Source: Cryptomeria japonica (Eukaryota > Streptophyta > Pinopsida > Cupressales > Cupressaceae). Taken from it: 64,000 bases of DNA. A program made the translations under genes and the position numbers. The stretch covers positions 242,121,832 through 242,185,831 of the forward strand of contig NC_081409.1 of NCBI RefSeq assembly GCF_030272615.1. Direction: 5' to 3'. The notes beneath the pieces were generated by a model. The model was not told the DNA's origin and made no database searches. It saw only the letters and a list, made by a program, of their open reading frames with translations. This document shows, piece after piece, positions 1-10,074 of the stretch (its first letter is position 1; each line of letters starts with the position of its first letter).

Positions 1-2
1 AG

Positions 3-1103
3 AAAGCTCTTTATGGACTGAAGCACGCCCATAGAGCCTGGTATGCTAGACTAGATAAATATTTGTTGAAATTGGGATTTAGTAAAGGTGTTGCTGACAG
101 TAATTTGTACTTCAAGATAAAAAATGATAGCATCCTGATTATTGAATTCTTTGTTGATGATATTATCTTTTGAGGTGATGATGATTTGAGCATGAAGTTT
201 ATCGGTGATATACATAAATAATTTGAGATGTCTATGATAGGTGAGATGAAATTTTTCTTAGGTTTGTAGATTTCACAGATTGGAAAAGGTATATTCTTAT
301 CTCAAACTAAGTATGTGAAGGAATTGTTGAAGAAGTTTAGGTTAGATGACTCCAAACATGTTGGAACTCCTCTAGTGTCTGATTGTAAATTGTCTAAGAA
401 TGATGAATCTCTGAAAGCTAATTAGAGTTTGTACAGATCTATGGTTGGTGGACTGCTATATCTTACTCAAACTAGGTCAGACATTATGCATGTTGTGTGC
501 ATGGCTGCTATATATCAAGTTGATCTGAAATAGAGTCATGTCACTGTTGTGAAGAGGATATTTAGATACTTGAAAGGAACTGTGAATTATGGTTTATGGT
601 ATATGAGGAATGATGATTTCATGCTATGTGCCTACACTGATGTTGATTGGGCTGGTGATGTTGATGACCAGAAGAGCACTACTAGTGGAGCATTCTTTTT
701 GGGTAAGAAGTTAGTTTCATGGGCTAGTAAGAAACAAGATTTAGTGTCCTTATCTACTACTAAAGTTGAGTACATTGTTTCTGCTAGTAATTGCACTCAA
801 GTAGTCTGGATGAAGCAAATGTTGAAGGATATCAAAATTATTTATGATGAGCCTATTGTTATATATTGTGATAATTCCAATGCTATTAAAATGTTAGAGA
901 ATCTGGTGCAACATTCAAAGATTAAGCATGTGTCAATCAAATATCATGACTTGAGAGAGCAAGTCAGTGAAGAGAAAGTGAAATTGGAGTATGTATCTAC
1001 AAAGGAACAAATAGCTGATATTTTCACTAAGCCTTTGCCCGTAGATACATTTGTCTATTTGAGAGACAAGTTAGGGGTATCCACCCCTCCTAGTGAGAAC
1101 TAG
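3..1103 (+). pseudogene. Copia pol remnant: reverse transcriptase C-terminal part and RNase H
   Basis: One frame reads from position 3 to the stop at 1101-1103. It starts in the RT block KALYGLK, passes the catalytic FVDD at 150-161 and continues into RNase H with DVDWAGD, KSTTSG, SWASKKQ, YCDN and ADIFTKPLP, the usual Copia C-terminus. Stops interrupt it at 171 (TGA), 219 (TAA), 267 (TAG), 423 (TAG) and 531 (TAG), but no frameshift does. Several stops replace a residue that is glutamine in the related C2 copy, consistent with C-to-T change at methylated CAG. From 549 to the end the RNase H part is open for 184 codons. Integrase and gag would lie to the left of the window. Confidence 0.92.
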
Positions 1104-1280
1104 ATTCATTGAGTTGCATCAATCTGGTGGACTTCAGATCTTTATATCTTTATCTGGATTGGTGAGTTGGTGTTGCTCCTCTGCTGGAGTAGTTTGTGTT
1201 TTGGGGAGAAAAATTCATGTTTCATATTCTAAGAGGGAGAGTAATTTTGGTTTTTGGTTTTGAGATCTTTGGCATTGTTG

Positions 1281-1417
1281 TCAAAGGGGGAGATAGATCA
1301 AGTGAAAAAATATGTTATATGTCTCGATCTTAGGGGGAGTTGGCTAGAGATATCTTCTTTCTTTGCATTGATTATTTTTCACATTCATGTGTTGCCATCA
1401 ATGCCAAAGGCGAAGAT
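1281..1417 (+). promoter_or_regulatory. C1 duplicated polypurine tract region
   Basis: The polypurine tract primes plus-strand synthesis and sits directly before the 3' LTR. Here AAAGGCGAAGAT (1406-1417) immediately precedes TGTTGG; the intact form in C2 and C3 is AAAGGGGGAGAT. A second purine run, TCAAAGGGGGAGA, lies at 1281-1293, about 130 bases upstream. C2 and C3 show the same arrangement. Confidence 0.7.
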
Positions 1418-2673
1418 TGTTGGATATTATTAGTCATTGTTGCTGCTAGGATATGTTGTTGTCATTGATATCAACATACTCCTATGTATTGCTCCGGTGA
1501 TTGCAGATTGGGAAGATCTTATGATCCAGTTTGTAGTGTTGTTTTGTTGAACATTGTTTTGTAGAGCTCAGTATTTCCTCCAGTATATTCCGATGCGATC
1601 AGTTCTTGTGCTAAGTTTCTAGGATATTTCTTGGGATGGTCTTGTGTATCTTTATTTCAGAAGGATTGTGATTTTTTCTCTAGAAGCTATCTTTCTTCCT
1701 GACAATTGTTGGTTGGTTGTGTTCTTGAGCTTTCAGACGTTGACCAATGAAGATTTGATAAGTGGTGTTGGTGTAGCTATTCTTGATGATTTTAACGTAC
1801 TTGTTGGTGTTTCCTAGTTGTATCCTTTTTTTTTTTATGATCTGCATTGATCGTTGTACGAGTTTTTTGGTGGTTTCTATGAATCAGTGATGATTTTCAT
1901 GTTATGCAATTTTCCTAGCGGTGTAGCGTTTTATGGTTGATCTTGGTAGATTTCCGGTTGAGTTGTGCATTTGGGAATTTTATTTAGGTCCATGTTATGC
2001 TATGTAAATCATTATATTGGTCTGGTAGTTGATCTTTGTATCGTGTGTTGTAATTTTGTAATTGAAGGTTAAGGGTTTAGTCGACCTTGTTATCAAGGTT
2101 GATGATTTATATATATAGGTGATATTGTCATGTAATTTTGTGGTTGATGTTATGTCTGCATTATCAGAGAGAGGTTTATGTGCGAACAAGTGATTCATCC
2201 TTCGACGTTGTGATTGAGGAGAGATTGCTGTTGCAGAGAAAACATCTATGCTTAACTTGAATTATAATCAAGCATTTGGAGATGTTATTCTTTCAGTTTA
2301 TTTCTTCCAGATTGTAGTCTGAATCTTATTGTAATTCAATGAGACTTCTCTGAGGGTTGTAATCTTTTGGGCCATTATATTTGAGCAATGAGCTCTAGGC
2401 AGTGTTCCTGAATGCATGTGCATTTCCCATTGTAATATTTTCACATACTACTGTAGAGTATCATCTTACTGTGGGTAGGTTCCCACCATGATTTTTCCCT
2501 TAACTGGGTTTTCTACATCAAAATCTTGGTGTTGTGTCTTGTGCTCTCAATTTTATTATCTTTGTTGTTAATGCAATTTATTAGATCTATGTTTTTTTAT
2601 TAAGTCTTATGTTCCGGTGAAGATTGATTCACCCCCCCCCCCTCTCAATCTTCCTTCTTGACTGTTGCTAACA
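1418..2673 (+). repeat. C1 3' LTR
   Basis: Starts TGTTGG right after the polypurine tract and ends CTAACA, the same termini as C2. It contains a TATATATATAG stretch near 2107 as a possible promoter, the block near 2470-2520 found in other Copia LTRs of the window (GTGGGTAGGTTCCCACCATG), and a run of about 13 C near 2630 just before its end, also seen in C2. Length about 1256 bp. The partner LTR is outside the window. Confidence 0.85.
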
Positions 2674-3520
2674 AAACCCTTGTTCTGGAATCTTGAATTA
2701 TCCCTTTCTTTGTTTGTCTGATCCTTCCATGCTAGATAAGGGAGCACCATGTATTGTTGCAGTAAACTTCAATCCTTCGACCTCTATATTGCCACATTGG
2801 GTGAAATATTCTATCCCTGCAAAACCCTAGCTCCCGCTCCATTCTCTTGATTGCAAATCAATGGTTGATGTAAGCACTACAAGCAAGAAGCCCCACTATT
2901 TCTCCAAGGTTCTCCATAAGGTAAGGATTCTCCCTTTTTAACATGGTAGAAATGAACCTATGGGGTTTGAACCTAGGTTGTAGGCACTATACGCAAAAAG
3001 CCCCACCATTTCACCAAAGGATCATCCTCCTTTTTATTTGTTCACTTTTCTATTACATATAAAGCTCAGAGATAACAAATAGTTTTTGAAAAGCTTTATA
3101 GATTTTACAAACAAATTCAAAAAAGGATTACCAAATCATCATAATATTAATCAAGTAAATTCCCAAATACTACTCTACCTATATTGTTAAGTCTAATCTC
3201 AATCCTATTGTAGTGCTTTCTCATCCTATAATTTATGGTGTTGTGGAGTCTTCTCTAAATGTTTGCAATATTTTTAATATTATTATAAAAAAATTCACTT
3301 ATAACACATAATACTCCCAAATATTAATAATGTTGCTACCTTGTCCTTATAGAGGTGGATCCCCTTCTATGATCCATTGTCTTCATAGGTTTGTTATATA
3401 CATGCAAGGTAATAAATAATATATATACATTTTCCTAGTACAACATATACATATCATAATTATTTTTCATTTCTATAATTATTTTTCTATGTCCTTATGT
3501 AACATGTGAAATCTTAACAG
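2674..3520. other. Gene-free AT-rich stretch with a 40-bp duplication
   Basis: No coding region is supported. A segment of about 40 bp at 2870-2909 recurs imperfectly at 2980-3020 (both contain GCCCCAC and end CCAAGG or CAAAGG). Between them GGTTTGAACC (2964-2973) resembles a Pol III B box, so a decayed tRNA-derived SINE is possible, but there is no A box or tail I would defend. The rest is AT-rich with no visible structure. Confidence 0.35.
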
Positions 3521-3619
3521 ATCGTCAAATTGAGTATTTGATGAAAATAGGGTAGACACATGAGAGGGGAGGCGCAAATCATTTGTCACCAAATTTGTAG
3601 CTACTTACTTCAAACTTAG

Positions 3620-3960
3620 ATTTGATAATTAACACTAAAAGCATAAATCATCAACACAACATGAACACACATAACAACAAGATTTTTGACATGGAAAACC
3701 TGGTCAAGGAAAATACCATGGTGGGAACCTACCCAGTCAGGCCCTTCCTTGCATAACTCTAAATTCTCAGAGTGTGTCAGAGCAAAATTCATTTTGGCCA
3801 TACTTGTCTTCGAACATTGTTCTTAAAATCAGAAAAATTTCTCACTCAAACATTGAAAACAATGTTACTCAAACAAGTCCATCTTGAAACATCAATAATA
3901 CCAACAAGGTCCAAAATTTTCACAACAGAAACAACCTACTATTTTCAATCATAGGTTTTC
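3620..3960 (-). repeat. Degraded Copia LTR fragment, reverse orientation
   Basis: The stretch with GACATGGAAAACC, then ACCATGGTGGGAACCTACCC, is the reverse complement of the internal LTR block seen in C1 near 2470-2520 and resembles the same block in C3 near 57580-57640. No termini or coding part are visible, so it is a fragment or solo-LTR remnant. Confidence 0.5.
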
Positions 3961-3969
3961 CTAGAGTCT

Positions 3970-4350
3970 ATAAGTCTTGCATAGTCCTCATCTACATCCT
4001 TAAATAGCATCATTCCTTATATAGAGCTCCCATCTAAATCATCGTAATCTTTGCATAAGTCCTTGCATAGTCTTCATATAAGTTCTTGCATAATCTTTAA
4101 ATAGTCCTTATAGATTCCTCATTTTATGTCATCGTAGTCTTCGCATAAGTCCTTGCATAGTCTTCGTATAGTCCTTAAAGATTCCTCATTTATATCCCAT
4201 TTACGTCCTCATAATCTTTACATAGGTCCTTACATAGTCGTCATAATCATTGCATAGTTGTCCTTATCTTTTCACAAGTCCTTATATAGTCATCATAATC
4301 TTTGTATTAGTCTTTGTCTAGTCTCAATTTACGTGTGTCATAGTCCTCCA
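3970..4350. repeat. Degenerate short tandem repeat (CATAGTCNT-like)
   Basis: Variants of AGTCCTTGCATAGTCTTC and CATAATCTT recur about every 20-40 bases across this stretch, too diverged for a clean unit. It lies just ahead of the T1 leader and may be the decayed leader repeat of that element; T2 and T3 also carry tandem repeats in their leaders. Confidence 0.45.
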
Positions 4351-4389
4351 TGCATAATCATCTTAAAAGGTTAGAGCATGAGTCAAAAT

Positions 4390-4811
4390 GGGTTTGTTCC
4401 CCTTTGAACAACCTAGTCTTATGTCGAACAACGGTCAATGAGAAATTCTTGATGACTTAGATAACTTGGCTTGGGAATTAAAAACAAGTGTGCCTCAATA
4501 CATAGGGTTGAGTTTGAATTAGACCAAGAGTATAGAAGGCTCTGCATAATTGATAGGGAAATTGCACAAAGACTCCTTCAAGAAAGGATTGAGAAACTTA
4601 CATTACAATAGCAACGTTCTCAACAAGCACCTCAACAACTTCCCCGTCCTAATCCCCAATAGAGAGTCAGTATAATTTGCATATAGTATAGTCCTTTAGT
4701 CTTAAAGGATTGCACTCATATCCTAGGTTTGTTTTAGTTTTTTCATAAATCTTAGCGTCATTATAAGTGTCCTTAATTCCCATCACTAGGTCATAGAAGG
4801 CAAAAAGTAAG
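4390..4811 (+). other. T1 leader with a glutamine-rich reading frame
   Basis: From about 4510 to 4669 one frame reads EFELDQEYRRL, then a stretch rich in glutamine and proline, broken by two TAG codons. It precedes the gag start at 4812. Some Tat elements have an extra ORF before gag, so this may be a relic of one, but it is short and I see no domain. Confidence 0.3.
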
Positions 4812-6120
4812 ATGGATCCAAATAATGAACCATTGTTCACCTACTTGGAACATGGATATATCCAATAGTAAACCCAATAGACAATTGAAATCTAACATCA
4901 TACCGACAATATAAGAGGTTTAAAAAAACTTGACACGTGAAGAGATTGAGACTGCCCAACAAGATCCATAGGTCCTCATGGTTCTCAATGCACTTATAAA
5001 TAATGACGCGGATAGGTATCTTTCCTTATTATTACAAAACGGTGCCAAGTTACCTCAAAATTTTGACATTACAATGATCTTACCACTAGGTATTACATTG
5101 AATCAAAATTTCAATCAAATACCTAATGTATCACAAACACAAACCATGGCTTCAAGTTATTCCCAAATGCACCAGCATCGTCAACTCAAGCAACTTTTGT
5201 TTCAAATACAAGATCCCAAACTAGAGCATGGCATCATCAACTATAAACCTCAACACACAAATGCATGCTAGCATAACCTCTCAAACTACACTAGCAATAT
5301 CAAGTGCTTCTACACCAGCTCAAACACAAACCTCACAAGTTTCAAATCTGATAAGTCTAGCAAAACCTCTAGTTTCCCATTCGATGGGCTCCATATATAG
5401 TCATCAAAACATAAATCCAGGTTCCGCTAATATATTTGGTACAACTCAACCAAGTGTTGGTTCACAATTTGCTTATTTCACACCACCTAGCGGGACACAT
5501 AACACATAGAGTTATAATTTTAGTACATTTCAACAAACCCTGATCTATACCAACACCAACCCGTTTGTTGGTAATATGTACACACAAGCTGCACCTTTAA
5601 CTCAAACATAAATTATTTCTCAACAAGTACAAAATCTCCAACAAAAGATGAAAAATATACAAACCGACAATGACAAGAAGAATTATACAATGCAAGATTT
5701 ACGCTTGTATCCTTTTGATCATACGCAATACATGTCAACTTTTCCTCCTCACTTTGAAACACCTAAGTTTGACAAATATAAAGAGGAAAAGGTGATCTTA
5801 GGGATCATATGAGAGTTTTTTACTACCTATATAGAGGTTGCATATGAGGATACCTATTTGACGAGATTGTTTCCTAAGAGTCTTAGAGGTTTCGCTTTGG
5901 AATGGTTCTCATACCTTCCACCAAAGATCACATCATGGGGTGAACTAGTTAAACAGTTCGTACAGAATTTCTCACATAACATTGATACCCTACTCAATTT
6001 GATGGATCTATGCGCTACACAACAAAAGGAAAATGAAACCTTTGCGTCCATTCTACAATGGTGGAGATCTCTCTACCACATATGTCTGAGTCATATTCCA
6101 GAAACTGAACAGGTTGACAC
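4812..6120 (+). pseudogene. T1 gag, N-terminal part and capsid (first half)
   Basis: Gag is the structural protein that packages the element's RNA. A start at 4812 reads MDPNNEPLF. Several frame changes follow before NGAKLPQNFD near 5040, which matches the SGAKIPHDFD segment of T2 gag. The capsid part is clear from about 5690 (LRLYPFD, FETPKFDKY) to DTYLTRLFPKSL and WFSYLPPKITSWGEL near 5850-5960. The frame reaches VDT exactly where T2 is inserted and resumes at 17480 as TFIEN, so both halves were one gene. Multiple stops and shifts. Confidence 0.85.
6116..6120. repeat. Target-site duplication GACAC of T2 (left copy)
   Basis: GACAC precedes the T2 LTR terminus TGTATATGG here and follows the other terminus GTGTCTACA at 17480-17484. 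A perfect 5-bp duplication is the integration footprint of an LTR retrotransposon. With one copy removed, the host T1 gag reads through in frame. Confidence 0.93.
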
Positions 6121-6871
6121 TGTATATGGTGAAAATGGATAACAATAATAACAATATTGAAAGGCTAAATGAATTCAACCACCAAACCCTAGCCTAACAA
6201 CAACAAAGATCCACCATAACATATGAAGATTACCTAAGACAATGCAAATCACATGAAATCACAAAGATTATACCATTACATGTCCAATAGGGTTTTGATC
6301 TCCATTCTTCCTATCTCCATTGATCTTGCTTGATATATTTGCTCTCAGATTTTATGTGGACAAGAGCTCAACAAAGAACGGAATGTGGTTGCAAGTAGGA
6401 TCGTAGTATAGTCAAGTCCTTAAGATCAGTGATTAGGATGATTGATTAGAATGCATAGAACGATTAGGGTTTGATAATGAAGGAAGCATCTCCTTATATA
6501 GAAGACACTATATGAAATGGAGGGATAAGATTGAGAGGTGTAAAAGGAGGTCGGCTATGATTAGAGGGTAGGTAAAAGAAATAATAAAATAATGAAAGGG
6601 GTAGGTAGTGTAGGAATTAAGAGATGAATGACATGTGTCATGGGTAGAAAAGGTTAATGAATTAATTAAATAAATAAAGATTTATTTAATTTAGGAAAAT
6701 GATAATTTAAATAAATAAATGTATTTATTTAAATGAGAAATAAGGCTAGAAGAGGATAAATTAATTAATTAAATAAATAAAGATTTATTTAATTAATAGA
6801 AGAATTAAGCTTAGATAATTAAATAAATAAAATATTTATTTAATTAGACATGACAATTTTAGGTGTCTATA
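6121..6871 (-). repeat. T2 3' LTR
   Basis: On the minus strand it starts TATAGACACC (the other copy has the canonical TGTAGACACC) and ends CCATATACA. Differences from 16729-17479: G/C in the TTTATGTG(G/C)ACAAG stretch, T/G near 6761, and T/C two bases from the terminus. Its first 15 bases match the T1 3' LTR start (TGTAGACACCTAAAA), so T1 and T2 are related families. Confidence 0.95.
6664..6846. repeat. Four tandem perfect AT hairpins in the T2 U3
   Basis: Perfect inverted repeats with tiny loops follow each other: 6664-6691 (12-bp arms, 4-nt loop), 6705-6734 (13-bp arms, 4-nt loop), 6764-6797 (15-bp arms, 4-nt loop) and 6816-6846 (13-bp arms, 5-nt loop). All share the core AAATAAAT/ATTTATTT. 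They lie upstream of the TATA box in the U3 of both LTR copies; in the other copy the T/G change at the outer edge of the third hairpin breaks one pair. Confidence 0.85.
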
Positions 6872-6974
6872 TTTTGCCCCTCTTTGAGACAATGCGGCTT
6901 GTCGCGTTGTTTCAAAGAAGATAAGATGAACTGATTCAGAGTTGCCCCAGAATGGGAATGATATGCCCCCTCGA
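6872..6974 (-). promoter_or_regulatory. T2 polypurine tract, stem-loop and conserved 13-mer
   Basis: On the minus strand AAAGAGGGGCAAAA (6885-6872) abuts the 3' LTR and is the plus-strand primer. Overlapping its start is a stem-loop (6882-6917) with arms CTTTGAAACAACG and CATTGTCTCAAAG, and 45 bases further out is TCGAGGGGGCATA (6974-6962). All three parts recur at the same places in T1 and T3. Confidence 0.8.
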
Positions 6975-7391
6975 GAGATTGGATGAAAATGTCTGAAAAG
7001 ATTGTAGACAATCTCTTGATAAGAAAGAGAGGCTAGAATGGACTGACCGGATAAAGTGACAAACTCACGGGATAAAGAAGACCGACTCGGGAAACGAAGG
7101 ATAGGGGTAGTCTATAAGATAGACCACGGGGGAAAATACATCCTCATTGTCATCTATACATCCACGAGAGCAGAGTGCAGAGCGAAAATAGAGCAGCAGC
7201 AGTCAGCAGCGATGGCCTTTGTTCACAGTTTTGATCGCGTTCGTTGATTCCAGAGGCCGGCAGAGGCAGGAGAGCTAGTAAGTACCACAAAACCTCCTTG
7301 TACTTTGATGTATTTATTGTCATTAATGCATGTCGAATAGGGTAATAAATGCGCTCTAGGTTAGGGTCCAAAAAATGTCAAAAACGTCGAG

Positions 7392-7505
7392 GCACGTTTG
7401 CGTTGGTGCCAAGCGCGTTTGTGTCAAGAAGGCGCGTCTGTGTTTTTCAGGCGCGTCTATGCAGTCTTTGAGCGTGTTTATGTTATGTAAGTGTGTTTGC
7501 GTTTG
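7392..7505 (+). repeat. 20-bp periodic GCGCGTTTGTG array in the T2 antisense-gene intron
   Basis: Six units start at 7392, 7413, 7432, 7451, 7472 and 7491, each a variant of GCGCGTTTGTGT (GCACGTTTGCG, GCGCGTCTGTG, GCGCGTCTATG, GCGTGTTTATG, GTGTGTTTGCG). Spacing is 19-21 bases. The same kind of unit at the same spacing occurs in T3. Confidence 0.85.
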
Positions 7506-7632
7506 AAAAGTATGAATTTGCATCTTCTAGGTCAAATCGGCAGTTCTGTGATGAACATATGCTGTCGATTGGATAAGCTGCTGAGGGGATACACTCAAGC
7601 AGGTCCTCTAGAGAAGACTAGGATAGATCAAG

Positions 7633-7906
7633 GCACTTTGTGATGAACAGTGAGTACCAAGATAGAGTACTTTGTGATGAACAGGGAGTACTGAAATATG
7701 AGAAGCACTTTGTGATGAACAGGGAGTGCAAATGTGAGTAACACTTTGTGATGAACAGGGAGTGTCACACACGTAGTACTTTGTGATGAACAGGGAGTAC
7801 CACTAGGATAAATAGCAACACTTTGTAATGAACAGTGAGTGTCACTAGGGTAGATAGCCATATGCATTTAGATAGCGAGTAGCATTTTATGATAAACAGT
7901 GAATGC
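7633..7906 (+). repeat. Seven-unit hairpin minisatellite with covarying stems
   Basis: Seven copies have a 15-nt loop related to TTGTGATGAACAGGG between 5-nt arms. Arm pairs: GCACT/AGTAC (7633), GTACT/AGTAC (7667), GCACT/AGTGC (7705), ACACT/AGTGT (7741), GTACT/AGTAC (7776), ACACT/AGTGT (7818), GCATT/AATGC (7882). Six of seven pair perfectly although the arms differ; the loop length never changes. An outlying related copy lies near 7540-7575. The array is in the intron just before the exon 2 acceptor. Confidence 0.88.
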
Positions 7907-8360
7907 CACTATAACTGACATGATTGAGTTGTTTGACTGCAGGAGTATTTGCCGATGCTGGAGTCATGGGAGAGATTCCCGTCGACGCAAAGGTTGCGAC
8001 CTGAGTTGTCGTTCGAGGACAGAGCTGCCATTGAAGAGATGGGTTTGAGACATGTGTTGTATGTGCCTGAGTTTCGGGCAAACATGGGTTTGCTAACTGC
8101 GCTGGCTGAGAGATGGCACTCTGAGACGTGCACGTTCCATCTACCGATGGGTGAGATGACAGTCACCCTGGAGGATGTATATAGGATTATGCGGATACCG
8201 ATTGATGGGGAGTTGATTCCGTACGATCGAGATGGCGACAGAGAGGCCCTGAGATGAGTGTTCTAGGATCCAAGATTGGATATGAGGGCAGGACACGTGG
8301 CATGGGATACCATGACATGGATAGGATTAGCAGTACCAATAGTGTTGGCAGGAGTGATCA

Positions 8361-10074
8361 GTGAGTTCCTCTGTATCAGTTTTGTACCATTTTGTATAAT
8401 GATGTAGACACCTGCGGGTGATTGTAGCCATATGATTTTGACATCATTGTATCATGACACTTTATATATATATGAGATGATGCATCTTTGCGGCAGCTAT
8501 ATGCATGTGTACCTATGTGATGAGATGTTCTTATGTGATGCTTATGATATGGATGAAAATATGTATATGATGCAATGCAATATTTTTTTGTTTTGTTCTT
8601 TTATGTTTTATATGTGTATGCATGATGCAAATGTGAATGTAAGTAATGCAGATGAATATGATAATACAAATGTAAATTGTGCTAACAGGTGTTGTGTGCA
8701 GGATGTGATGCAGTTGTGATATCTATATGTATATATGAAATGCTTATATGTGATAATGTAGGTGCAACTACATGAAATGCAAATATTTTTGGTGTGTCAT
8801 TATACTCAGTCATGTGATAGCAGGCTATGTGGACTCGAGAAGGACGATGGAAGTCAATCAAGAAAGGGGGGATGAAAGACAGAAGATATGAAAGTGAAAG
8901 AGCTTCTTGTGCGTTATCATCATTGAGCTTTATTATGGCAAAATAGGTTATGACAATCGAGGCATATGTTCGACCTAGAAAGTCATTGTACCTGTTTGCA
9001 TGGAGATAAGACAGTCACAAACAAGGAATGCCCCAGTTCATACTAGACTCACAGTGTCCTCATATCCTTGGACAAGTCAGAGCATTACTAAGAGACAATC
9101 CACAAACAGCAAAAGAAAATGGGTGATGATACCCCATCCTCGCCTTTCTAGTCAAAGACATCCTAGAGATAGAATTTCTAGTCAAAGACATCCCGGAAAA
9201 GCTAAAAGACATGTCACCAAAAAAGATGAAATCAAAAGAAAACCAAGACTCGACACCAACATCCACTGTAGTCCTCAAGTTTAGTGTCTCTTGTCACTTG
9301 TATAAGTCTTATTTGATTGTGGTCACAATGTTTACTTTCACAGAAAGGATTAGATAGCACTGAACCATAATGTTGTCTGAGTCTGTTGAAATATTTGATT
9401 TGTTGAAGCCCATTGTTGCTGTTGTGTCTCATCTGAAACTGACTGAATCCATGAAACTGATACTTTATTGTGGAGAAGATGAAAATTTATTGCAGATCTG
9501 TGATGCAAATGTTGCTTTATTGCGGATTGTGCGCAGATAGACTGAAGGAAGCTGGAAGAAACTGTACTCCTTGAAACATGTGATGTTCTCAGTTCCACAC
9601 CCATCACTAGACGTAGGATTTTGCCTTAGCCACAAATAGGATCTGATTTATTATGGATGGAAAGGGATGTGAAAAGGGAGATTTATTATGAATGGCTAAC
9701 CAATCTTGGGTAGATCAATAACAAGCCATGATGGGACTGGGTAAGTTTATTATGGATGAATAGGTTATGAGTGTGTGCGAAGTGAAAGGATGAAAGTGAA
9801 TCCTGAAGGAGGGAGGAGCAATGTCTCTACGCATGGCGCTGGTGACCCAGTTTTCACCATGGTACTTGCCCAGGGCACCACCGAAGTGGTTTTCACCATT
9901 GGACGAAATTATTTCTCTTTACTTTTTTTTGATTTTTCAATGTTTTTTGTGTCACAAGGCGCCTGTTTGCCAGGTTTTCACCAAGTAACGATTTTTTTTG
10001 TTTTATAATTTTTTTTTTTGTATTTTTGAATTTTTTTATTTTTTTTATTTTTGAATTTAGGATATTCCAAAGAG
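8361..10074 (-). other. T2 3' non-coding region
   Basis: No gene is supported. 8430-8800 is AT-rich with many ATG/GATG repeats, equivalent to the CATTCATT-rich tracts of T1 and T3. Near 9155-9196 a segment of about 20 bases is duplicated (TTTCTAGTCAAAGACATCC). On the minus strand, between 10000 and 9700, GGTGAAAACC recurs three times around CCACTTCGGTGG, and CATGGCTTGTTATTGATCT is shared with T3 near 50565. 9905-10060 is rich in T runs. Confidence 0.6.

Larger units (their letters stand above)
1..2673 (+). mobile_element. C1: Ty1/Copia retrotransposon, 3' part only
   Basis: The window opens inside the reverse transcriptase of a Copia element and runs through RNase H, a non-coding tail, a polypurine tract and the 3' LTR, which ends in CTAACA at 2673. 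The 5' half lies outside the window, so target duplication and LTR divergence cannot be read. The order RT-RNase H-LTR and the RT motif FVDD place it in Ty1/Copia. Five in-frame stops in the first 535 bases show it is dead. Confidence 0.93.
7212..8360 (+). pseudogene. T2 antisense PMD-domain gene, truncated, one intron
   Basis: It runs opposite to gag. The inferred exon 1 (7212-7277) starts ATGGCC and ends at a GTAAGT donor; it is 66 bases, so the intron is phase 0, and it has one TGA at 7245-7247. The acceptor CTGCAG precedes GAG at 7943. Exon 2 is open to 8255 and matches the other copies strongly: ALAERWHSETCTFHLPMGE, LEDVYRIMRIPI, DGELIPYD. After the stop at 8255, similarity continues (WDTM, PIVLAGVI) to about 8345, then ends, so the C-terminal two thirds are missing. 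The family match is to the plant mobile domain (MAIN/MAIL type), whose biochemical role is poorly known. The intron holds a 20-bp array and a hairpin array. Confidence 0.75.

Noticed and set aside
7633-7906. Box C/D snoRNA cluster suggested by GTGATGA in every hairpin unit
   Set aside because: The motif matches box C, but there is no consistent box D (CTGA) before the closing arm, and a 25-nt unit is far too short for a C/D snoRNA.
7392-7906. CRISPR-like array
   Set aside because: Units are degenerate, spacers are not unique fixed-length sequences, there are no cas genes, and the context is a plant retrotransposon.
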